A stretch of 64,000 nt of DNA from positions 744,001 to 808,000 of the forward strand of contig CP137327.1 of NCBI GenBank assembly GCA_033182465.1, given 5' to 3'. Of the stretch, positions 46,319 to 58,433 are shown piece after piece. The translations under genes and the position numbers were made by a program. The stretch comes from Sanghuangporus weigelae (Eukaryota > Basidiomycota > Agaricomycetes > Hymenochaetales > Hymenochaetaceae). Below the pieces are notes generated by a model, which had not been told where the DNA came from, searched no databases, and worked only from the letters and a program-made list of their open reading frames with translations. How positions within the stretch are numbered: position 1 is the stretch's first letter; the number at the start of each line of letters is the position of its first letter.

Positions 46319-47063
46319 GCTTGAGTGTCAAGGTAGCGAAAAGAGTGGTAAAAGTGAGAAGAAGGAGACAGTGAAATTTTGTCCCTTTCAATCCCGTGCT
46401 AAATACGCCATCTGACCAACAACTTTGAAATGATTCAAACTAAGCGATAAGAAAGAAGTCAAAACCAGGGATAGTGTTTTGACACAAACATGCTTACATC
46501 GTTTACATCGATGTCTACCACGACAAGTCCCTGCATCAGTTGAAATATGCCATATTCAGTTCTTCTTCTCACGGCGAGAGGGACGTTCGACCAATAAAGC
46601 AGGATAGAGACGTGGTTTGAAACGGATGTATTTCACCAAATGAGAAGAATTTCAAATTTTTTGAGTCCGTGCATGGCCACAATAAGGATTCGCAGTTAAG
46701 GACCCGGGGATACTAAATTGATTATGTTTGATAGCAGTTACAAGGTGTTGAGCCGAGCCCTCGTCCACAGAATATTCATGCTCCCGACAGGGTCGCTCAC
46801 CTTCCCACTATAGTCTCAGCAAATCCGGAGACAACTGCACTGGCAGCAGACGTAAAAGAAGACACCAGGTCAAATAAGATGAATTAGTTAGACGAAGGGC
46901 AGAAAGTATGTTATAAAATAGGGACAACATGGGAAGAACAAACTGAGGTGATTTGATTTGCGACGAGCTGATGAGCGTGTGCAAATATTACCAAAAATAA
47001 TCCTCCTTTTCATGCTGAACCTCACACTCTTAACTGAAAACTCAGCAGCACCTCCACTGAGCC
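46319..47063. promoter_or_regulatory. Divergent promoter region
   Basis: The 745 bp between the dehydrogenase (minus) and the Cbp6-like gene (plus). AT-rich, no recognisable gene. It should carry both promoters. Confidence 0.4.
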
Positions 47064-47478
47064 ATGGCTGGCCCATCTTCGAAAGTAGCCGCGCAACTTA
47101 AGGCTATAGCCCATTCATGGCCTCAAGATCCATTCCGGCCAAACATGCAACTTCAAAATTTCTTCCTTTCGCTGTCTGCTCACCCTCGACTTACTCTCAA
47201 CGCCGTACGAGCGGTTCAGGCACTTCGAGCCAATGAGCTCGCTAAAAAGGTACGTATTTATGTCCTTCTGTCCTTCTGTCGCAACTGATTCGTCCTTACG
47301 AACGGTTCTGTTCTCGGATTCTATAACGTTCTCCTGGATCTCGCAGTATCCTTTGTCCGAAAAGATGCTCAAACCCGCATCTCGGCCGTTGCATTACAAT
47401 CAGATCGTCGAGGGATTCCAGAAGAGTGTACAGGGAATCGCAAGGCCGTGGTGGAAGCGTTTCCTCGAGATATGGTGA
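47064..47478 (+). CDS. Cbp6/UQCC2-like complex III assembly factor (probable)
   Basis: Small basic protein of 105 residues from exons 47064-47249 and 47347-47478, joined in frame across a 97-nt intron. The N-terminal helix AAQLKAIAHSWPQDPFRP resembles the short helical start of UQCC2-type proteins. The C-terminal segment MLKPASRPLHYNQIVEGFQK matches the Cbp6 pattern KLYKPAGNPQYYQRLI as I recall it, and the protein ends PWWKRFLEIW. Cbp6/UQCC2 helps translation and early assembly of mitochondrial cytochrome b. The match is by short motif only, so the assignment is tentative, though a conserved small mitochondrial protein seems likely. Its stop lies 225 bp from the stop of NOC2 on the other strand. 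Confidence 0.6.
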
Positions 47479-47703
47479 CCAATATGTCGCAGTGTCTCGT
47501 TGCTGTTCGAAGTAAAGTTCGTCGTGATTCATTTGTAATTCTTGTATCTAAAATAGCACCGCGAATTCTGCTTAATTTTTAAAACAGACTGTGTCATTTC
47601 GCAAAACAATGCAATATACTAGTGTGTGAAAGGACAATGTGTTCGATGTGCCTCAAGAGAGCTGAGGTACACACAAACGCGAAACAGTAACAACAAAAGT
47701 AAT

Positions 47704-50365
47704 TTACTCCTCGAGATACTCTTCCTCGCCAGTCCTCGCCTTGTCAACCAATTTTCTGCGCTTCTCTCTCAACTTCCTCTGCGACTTGACGTACTTCCCA
47801 AGAGGCGTCTCTTCGATCTTCACATCTCTCTCCCACGCTCTCACAGCGTCGACGTCTTTTGGCCCAAAGGAAACACCTTTCCGGCGCTCTGACACCCACG
47901 TAGCACCCTCGTTCACACGTTCCACCAATCCCTTCACGACCCCCGCTTCTTTTGCTCCCGATGCCTTTTTGAGACTCCGGCGCAGAGTTGCTAATAAGGG
48001 GACGACGAACTCGGGGAACGCGATGCTCTCCTGCACGTGCGGACATGCCGCCCATTCTGCTAGTAAGAATACTGCCTCCTCCAGGATGACGCTGTTGTAC
48101 ACTCGGGTCCGCACGTATTGCGCTGGGGCACGCAGATGCGTCTCGAGGTCCAATGGTTTGAGCGTCGATGCTTTGGGACGTGACGAGGGTGAGAGGGCCG
48201 CGGTTATTATTGGTAGCAGGTACGGAGTTAAGGGAATATATGTTTTAGTGTGTCGAGAAAGATGTATTAGAGAGGCGATGATGTGAAGATGGAATGGATA
48301 AGAGCGTGAACTTGTTATAAGTCTGTCGAAACAACGATAAGCCATTGCCTGTTGAGCTGTCAAGTGTAAGAACATACTTGATGGAGCCGAGTGCTACTTG
48401 AGTCAGGGGGTAGATAAGTGCCTTAAGTTCGCTTTCCTCGCCGCGCATCGCTTCAGCTTGCGCATCACAAGCTTTAGCAAGAACAATAGACCAGAAATCC
48501 ACGCAATGGACGAATTGCCAATTGTGGACTTGCTTATAAGCATCCTGCATTGAAGGCCAAATTCCAAGACGACGTCAACCTGATGAAGAGAAACAAAAAG
48601 AGAACCCACCTTGCTCTTCACCTTCATGCTATTCCGCAAATGCACCGCCAGCTGCCTGATGTAAACAAACGCATGCTGGTACGCAGCCGCATGATCCTCA
48701 CAAAATAACTCCGAAGCTGAGTTCTTCATAAGATTGATGGACGGTAGCGTATGCACGCTCGTCGACTTTGCATTCCGCAATAAACTAAGGTACGTGCTCT
48801 GATGTAGGGGGAGGACATTGGAGATAAGAATATCGCATCTCGTGAACGCGCTCGCTGGCTATGCTGCTTACTTTGAGCGCCATGTCTTTGATGGCTTCAT
48901 CTCCGGACGACGACAATCGCCTAATCGACAAGAATGCAGAGATGCGCGCTTCGTCCCTAGCGGAAGACCAGAGTTTCAAGCAAGTCTGTAAATGAGCGGC
49001 ATTGTATCAAATTTAAATCCTAAGGAGATGATGTTGCTTGCCTTAAGGTACGCCTTGACGGCTTTCCGGCTACTCATAACGTACGGCAGAAGCTTCGCGC
49101 TCTCGATGACTGCGAGGACCTGCATATCGGTCGCGGACAGTTGTTCGATGAGCTGTAGAACGTTATGGAAGAATGAAAGTATGAGTTTTTGGATTGTCGA
49201 GAGCTTCGGCGTCTGTGCTGGTGGTTTGCTACACCGTAGTTGAATTAGCCGGGAGAAGGTTCAATAGCCAGGAGGGACGACACTGACAATCTCCCACTAG
49301 GAAGCTTTTTATACGGAACGTGATGATCTAGCACGATGGGCGTATATCGCAGTGCTGTCGTAACCAGCTTTTCGTATACTACGAAGTTAGAGCAGTCAGA
49401 AATACACTTCAAGAACGGAGATAAATGAAGACATCTCACCTGAAGGGCTATCGATGGTCCAAACAAGGGCCTGGTCTTCGTCATTCATATGCACCGCTGC
49501 TCGGAAGGCGATGAGCAGTCTCCGAAGTGCACGCAACGATCGATGCTTTCATTACAGTCAACATGTCAATACCAAGTGCGTGACTGAACGGACTGACGGA
49601 CTAACCTCCAGAATGGCTTTTTGCCATCTTTTCAAGATTTCCTTTGTGAGCGTGGGCGCCTTCATCTCATCATCATCATCATCGCCTTCCACTGCATCGT
49701 CGTCATCCATTTCTTCGTCCCCATCTTCCATGACGTCGAAATCAAGCAATTCTCGGTCGTTTTCCTGAAGATATTTGAAAAACTCAGGATCTTGTTTTGC
49801 GAGCTTCTCTAATTCGAGCTTGTGCGCAGCGGCCTCATCCTCGAGGTCATCCACGGACGCGAAAGAGGCATTGTCATCATCGTCTTCTCCATCCGAGGCT
49901 TCTTCACCTTCCTCTTCACCGTCCTCCTGTAATGAAGAGTTCAACATAAGAATAAAAAGGAAATGCAGGCTAGTAAACACACATCAGAGTTTTCTTCCAT
50001 AAACCCGCCTTTGAGAAAGTCGTCCACGCTCATCCCCTTGAACCTACGAAAAGACAGTTCAATCTGCTACAGTTTCTCTCATATTATAATGGTAATACTC
50101 ACTTGCTAGTTTCCTCATCTGACATATCCTCGCCTCCTTCACCAACAACACTGCCCTCTTCATTGTCCTCGTTTTCTTCTATTGGATGTCTCTCTTTAGC
50201 AAGTTTAGCGTCCTCCAAGCCTTCTCTCTTCCCTCGTCCCTTCCCAACTTTGCGCTGTTCAATTTTCCGCCTTACTTGTTGGTGCTTCTTGCGGGATTGG
50301 ATCTCCTTTTTGAGCTGACCACTAGCAGCATATTTTCTCGAGGCTTTATTCGCCTTTTTGCCCAT
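47704..50365 (-). CDS. NOC2: Nucleolar complex protein 2 (Noc2)
   Basis: Nucleolar/nucleoplasmic factor that pairs with Noc1 and Noc3 to move pre-60S particles through maturation. The ATG at 50365 starts MGKKANKASRKYAASGQL, a Lys-rich nucleolar-targeting N-terminus. Exons then encode KFKGMSVDDFLKGGFME, a long acidic block with many Asp/Glu, and KQDPEFFKYLQENDRELLDF, a hallmark of Noc2. The helical-repeat body includes TKEILKRWQKAIL, DHHVPYKKLPSG, LPYVMSSRKAVKAYLKA, HTLPSINLMKNSASELF, HAFVYIRQLAVHLRNSM and WQFVHCVDFWSIVLAKAC. The C-terminal exon has FHLHIIASLIHLSRHTKTYI and ends with basic KSQRKLREKRRKLVDKAR. About eight exons with short introns. All parts of the family are present in order. 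Confidence 0.92.
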
Positions 50366-51146
50366 AATGGGTTTTTGTAGCGGGACAGAGGAAATTGCGA
50401 GATTAACTTGCAAGTATGGCAAAAAATGTATTTATTTTATTTTGAGTTTGACGATGAGCGTCGATCACAGTGAAAAACACGTGACGGACAAGATAAAAAT
50501 ACGATACACGAGACTGATCTTCTTCCTTGCCCTTCTACCACCACCATCATCATCCGTGTTTCATCAAATGAGTCAAGACTTCACTCATCTCATGCTCTCG
50601 CAATTTCTAGGGAGGCTCGCGCTTCAACGACTCTCAAGTAGTAATACGATTGGTCCTGTTTAGAGGTAGCGATCGTGTTTGTGTTCTCTCTCGGATTGAA
50701 GCTCGTCTCCCCCTCCCCCCTGCAGAGCTACCGTGACATGTGCGACTTCGATGGAAGTGTACAATGTTTACGATTATCTGCCTTCGCTCGACTTGTACAC
50801 GTGTCCCAGATGCGGATTGTGCTTTACAGGCGGGAAACCGTGCTGTATCTGCCCGGTTCAGATTAGAGTCCATTTGATCTCGGGACACGTGGACGGTATG
50901 AGAGGATGGGTTGGATGGAAGGATGGAATGATGGCGGTGACGACGATAACTATCGCATGACATTGATCATAGCGTAGTGTCTTTCAAACGAATTCCGAGC
51001 AAAAAAAAGTTCCTAATACATTGTCCGTAGATCAAATAAATTACACATCGTCGTGAAAGTCCATTTCGTGATTTGTCGTAAAAATCTGTCATGAAGAGTC
51101 GTAAAAGTCCCATGAGGAATTGTCATCTCGCTCCATTTTTTGCCCA
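50366..51146. other. Region between NOC2 and the GPI-type gene
   Basis: About 780 bp containing the NOC2 promoter and the 3' region of the next minus-strand gene. A short Cys-rich plus-strand frame lies at 50751-50960. Apart from that nothing supportable was seen. Confidence 0.4.
50751..50960 (+). CDS. Short Cys-rich ORF, possible zinc-binding protein (weak)
   Basis: A 69-codon frame from ATG 50751 to TGA at 50958-50960. It reads MEVYNVYDYLPSLDLYTCPR and continues with a cluster of six Cys in 17 residues (CPRCGLCFTGGKPCCIC), which could bind zinc. The rest is unremarkable. It may be the last exon of a longer gene, as an acceptor-like CTGCAG precedes it at about 50722. No family is recognised and chance is possible for so short a frame. 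Confidence 0.25.
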   Translation: MEVYNVYDYLPSLDLYTCPRCGLCFTGGKPCCICPVQIRVHLISGHVDGMRGWVGWKDGMMAVTTITIA

Positions 51147-51942
51147 TCAAACGAGGCAAGCGGTGAATCCAAGAACCAATCCGACCAGCAATCCGTTCCA
51201 TCTATTTCCGAATCCAAGCCCCAAAAAACTATAATCTCGAGGCGTTGAGCTGGTGAGCGAACTACCGTCTGTAGGCAGCGCTGCGGCGTCTGAAGCCGAT
51301 GACGACGGAACCTCGCCATTCGTAGCAGACACATTTCCGAGGAGGGTGCTCTCGATGGCGCAGATGCTCCGAATTCCCGATATGATGCTGGGAAGTTGAT
51401 CAGAGTCTGCAGAGAGGAACTCAGTTTGATTCGTCCGGGTGAAGCTGGATGAGCAGTATGCAATATTAATGAATAAGAAGCGATGATGAACAATGATGAC
51501 CCGTGAATTGATATCGAGCGCATGTACGAATAAAAAATTGATGTAAGTCTACATCTGAAAACAATAATTATATAAGATATACGGACCAATCGACGCATTG
51601 CGGGTAAGCAGCCTGGAAGGTATCCGTGCACGCGCACTTGATGACATCTATGAATGCGCCTGGGTTAAAGATGATCATTGAGACGTTTGCGAGGACTGGC
51701 GCGGCCGCAGCGCAGCTATTGATGCTTCCGAATGATTGCTCGCATTTTGGGCATGACGGTGGGTCAGATGGGAAGGTAGGAGCTGCTGCGTCTTGACGCG
51801 CTTGGATGGGGATGAGAGGCGAAGAGATGAAGCGCGGATTTGGATTTGGGTTTGGAGATAGTGCGCGAGCGTGTATGCGTAGAGATTGAAGCAGTGAAAT
51901 GGCGAGTGAAGATAAAATGAGGGTATACGAGCGAGCGAACAT
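51147..51942 (-). CDS. Secreted Cys-rich protein with C-terminal membrane/GPI anchor
   Basis: Two exons (51942-51587 and 51444-51147) join in frame to give 217 residues. The N-terminus MFARSYTLILSSLAISLLQS is a signal peptide. A Cys-rich core follows: PPSCPKCEQSFGSINSCAAA, VLANVSMIIFNPGAFIDVIK, and CACTDTFQAAYPQCVDC across the splice, then FTRTNQTEFLSADSDQLPSI. This core recurs in Agaricomycete surface proteins of unknown function. N-glycosylation sequons are present (NVS, NQT). A Ser/Thr-rich stretch leads to the hydrophobic C-terminus WNGLLVGLVLGFTACLV, fitting a GPI-anchor signal or single membrane span. Divergent from the membrane-protein gene, with 271 bp between start codons. Confidence 0.72.
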
Positions 51943-52213
51943 GGCAACTCGTCGAGTGAGGTGAAACCGAGACCAAAGACACGAGAAATGCGCATGAGAG
52001 TGCTAATTGATGTGCTCCTGGTGGGAAATATAGACCCTCTGCAAAAGGAACGTCGATCCGTCGCGTGAACGGACGCGCCTCGTGTTTTCGAAGCGCGAAA
52101 GGGTCACATGATTGGTCACGTGCATTTCGGAGGCGGATCCGCCACAACGAAGCACTGCCATTCATCCATTCTTTGGACTTAAATACCTCCAGACAGCGTC
52201 CGGACTTCACAGA
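51943..52213. promoter_or_regulatory. Short divergent promoter
   Basis: The 271 bp between the start codons of the GPI-type protein (minus) and the polytopic membrane protein (plus). Both promoters must lie here. CACGTGACCAAT-type sequence around 52106-52122 (minus-strand reading) joins a CACGTG E-box to a CCAAT box. Confidence 0.5.
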
Positions 52214-53883
52214 ATGCTTGTTAGAGGTATCCTTGCTGCAGCTGTTGGCTCCGTCCTCGGTCGCCAGTATAAAAGTAACAAGACGGCGTCTGATAAGAAG
52301 GGCAAGGCTGCTGTTAGCGCGGCTGCAATGGCTGCGACCATGTCTCCGACGCAGGCTCGGAGAAGTTACGGGAGCGTTGGGAAGTTAGAGACGCCGGTTT
52401 CATTTCCGGGTTCACGTTCCAGAGAACGATTGGATAGCGTGCCTGAACATCTGGACGATGTCGAGGGTGAGCCGTCTGCATGGAATGATATCCAGGAAGG
52501 AGGGAGTGAAAGTTGTAATGACGACGACGAGGATGAATGGGATAGACCACATTGTGAGTAATTTATGATCTTCACAACTCGATGCCTTAGTAGATGTTTG
52601 TATCTTTCTATAGATGACTACAGAAAAGCTGTTCGACTATATGCAATCGTACCTATCGGATCCGCTCTGTTCTTGCTTTTTGCTGCGCTACTGCCTAAAC
52701 TCATAGCGCCGAAACCGCTTCCATCGTCACCGTCAGCACTGCGTCTAACGCTTTCTACAATCTTATCAGCAGCACTTTGGTGTTTGGCTCATCAACTGCG
52801 CGTTCCTCTGTACTCAATATTACACAGCATGCTATCCAGTATCTCAGCCGCACTTACTTTCTCTTGTTGCTCAACATCCCGACGCACTACGCACCGGCTT
52901 TCACCGGACGCCACGGCTTACATTGCTGCACTGACGTCCATAATCCACGCACTCGTTCTTTCCTTCCTACAAGAATCTTTACGAATCGCATCCTTCGCGA
53001 TACTGGACTTGCATTGGTTTCAACCAAACGGACCCCCAACGTCTACGCGACACCCACGTGCTCACGACGCGGCTTTCCGTGAAGTATGGGCTCTCGCATT
53101 GGGTTGGGCACTCTCAGAAGTATGTGCGGGGATCATGCAGGGGTACGAGCAGCTCGCCCTCTACGCGGACACCGGCGATAATCCGAGCCCTCGGGCTTCC
53201 GAGGGGAGTTCGAAAAGTGGCGACGAGGCACTCGCGGGCAATGGCGTAGATAACGCAGCGGTGTTCGACGAGGAGGCTGCTGACCTCGTCAGGTGGAGCA
53301 TGCCCTGCGTTGGTCTAGCGGATGACGAGGACGTAGAAGGTGCGAAGAATCTGACGCAGATGGAAATTGATTCGGCGCTTGTGAGGCTTGCGAATGTGCG
53401 TGCGCGGGATGAGCTTGAGGAGCTCTATGGACAGCCTTACATCGTACGTATTCATTTTCTTTTTTCTCTTTTATTGAATCCTAAGTACTTTTTGCTGACT
53501 GGCTCTCCTGGATCGGATTGTAGGAGATCCCAGTATTCGTCGCTCTCCTGCAGCGACTCGACTCGATCCTATTCTCGCTCGGGAACACGCTCCTCCTATC
53601 CGCGGCGTTCCTTCCACTACCGCCCTATGTCTCTCCTCTCTTCACTCCTTCAGTGCCTTCGTTGTCATCCTCATGGAATTCCAGAGAATCACCCTCGCAT
53701 ACTCACATGCTCCCTCTGGTCCCTGCTTTCTTCATAGTAGCATTTGTACATGCTGCACTCGGCATTTTACACGTTCCTCCTGTTCTAGCTCACGTGGGAC
53801 TCCCTGCTGCGGCGTATGCGAGCTGTATCGTCGGCCTAGGGCTTACGTTTGCGGGTGTGGGCGTTTGGATTGGTCTTTGGTGA
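52214..53883 (+). CDS. Polytopic membrane protein, function unknown
   Basis: Exons 52214-52553, 52614-53443 and 53524-53883 join in frame to 509 residues. The N-terminal 125 residues are polar and end in a very acidic block before PHYDYRKAVRLYAIV. About seven or eight membrane segments follow, including AIVPIGSALFLLFAALLPKL, TLSTILSAALWCLAHQL, ALTSIIHALVLSFLQESLRI, REVWALALGWALSEVCAGIM, SILFSLGNTLLLSAAFLPL, LVPAFFIVAFVHAALGIL and ASCIVGLGLTFAGVGVWIGL. A 120-residue acidic loop sits between the fourth or fifth and later segments. Faint resemblance to APH-1 (LQExxRxA in the third span, a His in the penultimate span) is noted but not enough for a call. The frame upstream opens only with TTG, so ATG 52214 is chosen. 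Confidence 0.75.
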
Positions 53884-54789
53884 TTTCTCGCTTTCTTTGT
53901 ATTGAACTAATGCTTTGCTTTGATATGCCTGTTCTTCATTTTCAATGGTTTATCTTCGTTCCTGGGACTACTACCGGTCGGACTTATTTAGTTCGAAGAG
54001 AAAGAAAAAAGTTAGTGTACATATTGTATTGATACACGTTTGTCCCGTTTGTACGTGCGCACGTTTCTTCTACGGTGTCCACTGAATTAAAGGCTTCGAC
54101 CTAACTTCGATCCTTATTACCGAAGATAGTCAACACCTTTTAGTCTGAAGTTAAATTGCTCGCGGGTATCCCTTGTGCCAATCTGTGCTTCTGACGCGAT
54201 CGGCCAACTGGCAGATGTGATAGTAAGGAGTGAGTTAGATCTTTTGATACACTGTGAACAGCCTTTTAGCAGATTGTGCCTCATATGCGTTGCCTTACTG
54301 CCCGGGATTGAGGCTTTATGGCTTCAGTTGAGGCTGCGGCTGGATATATGGTCTGTCAACTTGAAGCAAGTGCACATTTATTTCATAATTTTTTTTTTGA
54401 CAGATCAACTGTTAAGAATACAGTGAGTTTGAATAACTGTTGCTTCTGCTTCCCCGATTTTGTGGATATAACAATTATAAGTATAAGCTTTCGGTTCGCG
54501 GGCTGCTTATCTAATGGAATTTTACCTTCTGTTCGCGAGACTCGCCCGCAACACGTTCCTCCTGCGTCGCATCGTCTCTCCTTCATCCCTTGCGGGCGAC
54601 TTCACTGTGCGATACCTCTTTCACTCATCTTCTGGGGCAAAGTTCGTACGTCCGCTCGTCGTTGTACACACGCTCAGAACGTTGTGTGAAATTCCAGTTA
54701 GCCGACGGCGTGCACGCTTTGCTTGTGACGTCCTCCCCGCCGTCTATTCGTCCAGCCACTCCTTTGACGTACAAATCTAGCTCTTCCGA
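53884..54789. other. Intergenic stretch upstream of the MSB1-like gene
   Basis: About 900 bp between two plus-strand genes. It holds the 3' UTR of the membrane-protein gene and the promoter of the MSB1-like gene. Short frames of up to 123 codons show no motif. Confidence 0.4.
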
Positions 54790-57700
54790 ATGCCACCATT
54801 TTTCTCAAAGGTGTTCGCAAGGGGCAAGGAGAAGGAAAAAGAGAAGGGAAAGGATGGCTTGAAAGAGCCCTCGTCGCCGTCTGCCAAGCAGGCAAAGCGC
54901 TTCTCGCGCACATCCGCGACGTCCTTGCTCGAGGGCAAGTTCGAGGCAGTGTCCCCCTCGATTTCGCCAACAGCAGAAAAGTATGGAGAAGTGGATCAGA
55001 CGACGCCGAAGAAGGACAAGGAGAAGGAGAGGAGCGCCGGTCTGTTTCGCCCCAAATCGCGCACTATGTCCGGAAGTGACGCGTCGCGGAAGCAGGAAGA
55101 GGTACCCCAGCTGAAGCTGGACTTGAACCTCCCGAATCCGAAGCTCGACTCGAAGAAACGCAATTTGAGCATCGTGTACGAGGGCGACGCTGTCCTGGAC
55201 GATGATGTTATTGGAGAGAAGAGACTCAGCCCGGCTGAGGCTCTTAAACTTATGCGCGCGTGTTCCTCCGTCCTAACCAGCCGAGGTGCGTAATTCTCAC
55301 TTCTTCCGTCCCTAATATCTAATTCATATCATATCGACATGCCGTTCTAGGCCTGGAGACACTGGGCATTATGCATCCGCATTGGTACTCTGCGTCACCT
55401 GCCGTTCAGCGCAGGATCATCTCACTCTTCCTCTCTTCGCTTACCGCTTCCTCGGAAGCCGCTGTTTCGGCGGCTTCTTCGTTCGACTCGGAACTCGAGT
55501 TCGCACGCTCGCCGCACGATGTTGCTGCCGTTTTCCGATGGGCATTGCGTCATTTGAGGCTGGAAGGGGATGCGTTCGACAACGATAACTCGCCCTCCCT
55601 TGCTTGGTATGATAGTTTCAAGGAGAAGGAGAAAGCATCGGAGTATCCGAGGACTGCATATAGCGATCTGTTATTGCCTGCCGTGAAACCTTCTCATGTG
55701 GAGCTGCTCGATTCCACTCTCAGTCTCGTGTCTCGACTGGCGAGCCATTCTGAATGGAACGGGACGTCCGGGAGCAAGCTGTCCATGTCCTTTGGACACT
55801 ATCTACTTACAGAGAATCAGGTTGACGGTATAGAGGATTGGGTTTCATTTTATTCTCATTGGGAACGCGCAGGAAGGGCTTTGGAACATATTTTCTTATC
55901 TTCTCTCCGGTGAGTTTTGGTGCTCTTACTTATTTTATTCGAATCTTAAAGGTCGTTCAGTGATGAAGATGCCAAGACGGGAATCCCGAAGCGACTGCTA
56001 GAGCTCGTCGCGAACTATCCATATTCCAAATCTGCCGACGACAGTCAGTTCCCTCGACCAACGCGCTTTGCAACTCGAAATTACGACGCTCTTTACGTTC
56101 GTGTCACGGCAGAGAAAATTCCTGACAAACGGTCCCGGGAAGAAGCGTATTTGCCTCTCCAGCTCATTGAGAACGCATTGAAGTCGGATCTTTCAGGTGA
56201 TTTGGATGATAAGGAGCTCGTTGCGTTATGGGATGAAGTCAGAAAAGTGGCCGATGCACCGAAAGAGGAAGCAGAAACTACGGAGGGCAAGACTTCCGAG
56301 AAGTCCTTAGGAAACATATTTTCTGATGACTCGATCCGTCTTATGTCGCTAAAGTCTGACAGCGTAGAGAAGGGCACTCCGACAATATCAATGTTCGCAC
56401 CAGTACCTGATCATGATGCGTTGTTCGGGACCCCGACAGCGAATGGCAGGGCGAAGGCTGCTAATGGCTCTACGTCAGTATCTCGGCAAACGTCCGAAGC
56501 GACTGCCTCAAGTCCCATCGCGGCTGATTGGAATGTCTTCTCGTCAGCAGGCTTCGGGGAGTCGGCGGCCGGGCAGAGTCTCGCTGCTACGCTTCTGGAC
56601 AATGACGTCGAGAAGACGGACCCGCCGAAGCTCGCCGCTCGGCGATCGCTGAAGAAGAGCCGATCGCCAGGACGCGGCGCACGCGGCGAGAAGGCGGCTG
56701 CAGCGGGCGAACAACCTTCTTCGCCCTCTGACGCTCCAGTTCGGTTCAAGACCTCACGTGTCTCGCTCGTCAAGATCGACGAGGCGTTCGTCGACTTTTG
56801 GAGCGACGCGCTTCTGGACCCGATCTCGGACGCATGGCCGAACTTCGTCGTGTGTCAGCTCAAGTCGGACGTTGTGCGCACGCATGGGGACAAGAAGATC
56901 GCGTGGCTGGTGATCGAGCAGAAGTTCGTTGCACCCTCTCTGCCTCCGCCGCCATCACCGGGCCGGCGAGCAAGTTCGCCGCGCCCGAGTGTACGGAGCG
57001 ATGGCGAGAGCCGACCTAGCGTCGTCAGTCGTGTTAGCGCGACGTTCTCGCCGCGAAAGCGCTTCAACTTCTTTGGAAGTCAGACACCTTCATCGCAGAC
57101 CGTTTCCGGCGGCGAAAAGAGGGAGAGCAAGGCGATCGGCAAGGGCCAGAAGGTGAACGAGCTTGGAGAAGTGATCCCGGAGAAGGAGAAACCTCCACCA
57201 CCAACACCGAAGACGGCGGAGTCAAAGGCAGCTCCAGCGGTCCCGGAGAAACCCAAGGAAGAGGATGTTAAACAGCCTAGTGATGTCGCTGCGGGTACTG
57301 CAGCTGTTGCTGTCGGAGCAGGTGCGTTGGCGGTCGCAGCAGATGCTACTGCGGAAGCTCTTGCGCCCGAAGAAGAGAAGCCCGAACTTCCTTCCAAGGA
57401 GGAACAAGAGAAACCAGAAGCTCCACCTAAGGATGAAGAGACGACGGAGCCAGTTAAAGAGGAGGCTGTAGATGTTCCCGTGAAGGCCGTCGAGCGGGAA
57501 CCAGAGGCTATCCCTGCCCCAGAGAAAGCTGCGATTGAAGAGCCAACTGACGAGGTGCACGTTGAGGAAATTCACGTTGCTGAACCTACGATCTCTCAGG
57601 TCGAAGAAATTGCTGAGGTTCCTACGCCTGAAGCGCCACCTGCAGTAGAGCCGCCATCCACAACGGCAGTTACCGAAGAGCCATCTCCGTCCGTACAGAA

Positions 57701-58433
57701 AGAAGAATCCATCGGGGAACTTACAGCCGCCGAGCCTCATGCAGAAGAAGCAGGAGAAACCGAATCCTTTACGAGCCAACATCACGGTGCTGGGGACTCT
57801 CGGTTCGTCGAGCATATTGAGGCCACTCCTCCTGAAGAGAAACCCGTAGCGCTTGAGCCGATTGCGGAGCCGGAGGCTGCTAAGCCGACTGAGGAATGCG
57901 CACCCGCGGAACCGGCTTCTGAGGCTGCACCGGAGGTGAAGGCCGAACCTGAATCTATAGTCGAAGAACTGCCCTCGCCGGTGGTTGAGGAAACTGCTGA
58001 GTCTGTCGCACCAGTCGCGGAAGAGCCGAGTGCGGAATCTATCGACAAACCAGCTGAAGCGATTGAAGAAGTCCCTCCTGTTGTCGAAGAAGATGCTACT
58101 TCTGCGCCGATTCCTGAAGAGACCGCTGTTCCCGTTGAAACGAAACCCGAGGTTGAGACTTCTCCGGCTCCAGCGGAAGAACCTGCGGCCCCAGCCGCCG
58201 TTGAAGAGCCAGCATCAGTTGCGGACAACCCGAAACCAGAGCCAGCTGTGGAGCCCTCTGCTCCAGCCGCTGCGGAGTCCATCGAGAAGACCAATGGCGT
58301 GGCGGACTCACATGCTGTTAAAGAGGAGGAGGAAGCGAAGGCTGATGACACGCACGCGAAGCCGGGCGAAGAGCCTCTCGCGGAGGTCGAGGAAGCTCCT
58401 ATAAAGACTTCAACACACGCTCCAGATTCCTGA
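54790..58433 (+). CDS. Msb1/Mug8-domain morphogenesis protein with long acidic tail
   Basis: Fungal protein of the Msb1/Mug8 (DUF1708) group, linked in yeast to Cdc42/Rho1 polarity and cell-wall growth. Exons 54790-55285, 55351-55909 and 55952-58433 join in frame to 1178 residues. The start MPPFFSKVFARGKEKEKEKG is typical. The domain spans about 150-500: LSPAEALKLMRACSSVLTSR, ETLGIMHPHWYSASPAVQRR, DVAAVFRWALRHLRLEG, SFGHYLLTENQVDGIEDWVS, and YPYSKSADDSQFPRPTRFAT. A second conserved piece at about 620-680 contains KIDEAFVDFWSDALLDPISD and IAWLVIEQKFVAP. Residues from about 745 onward form a 430-residue Pro/Glu/Ala/Val-rich tail. The middle is rich in Ser and S/T-P sites, as expected for a kinase-regulated scaffold. 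Confidence 0.82.
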
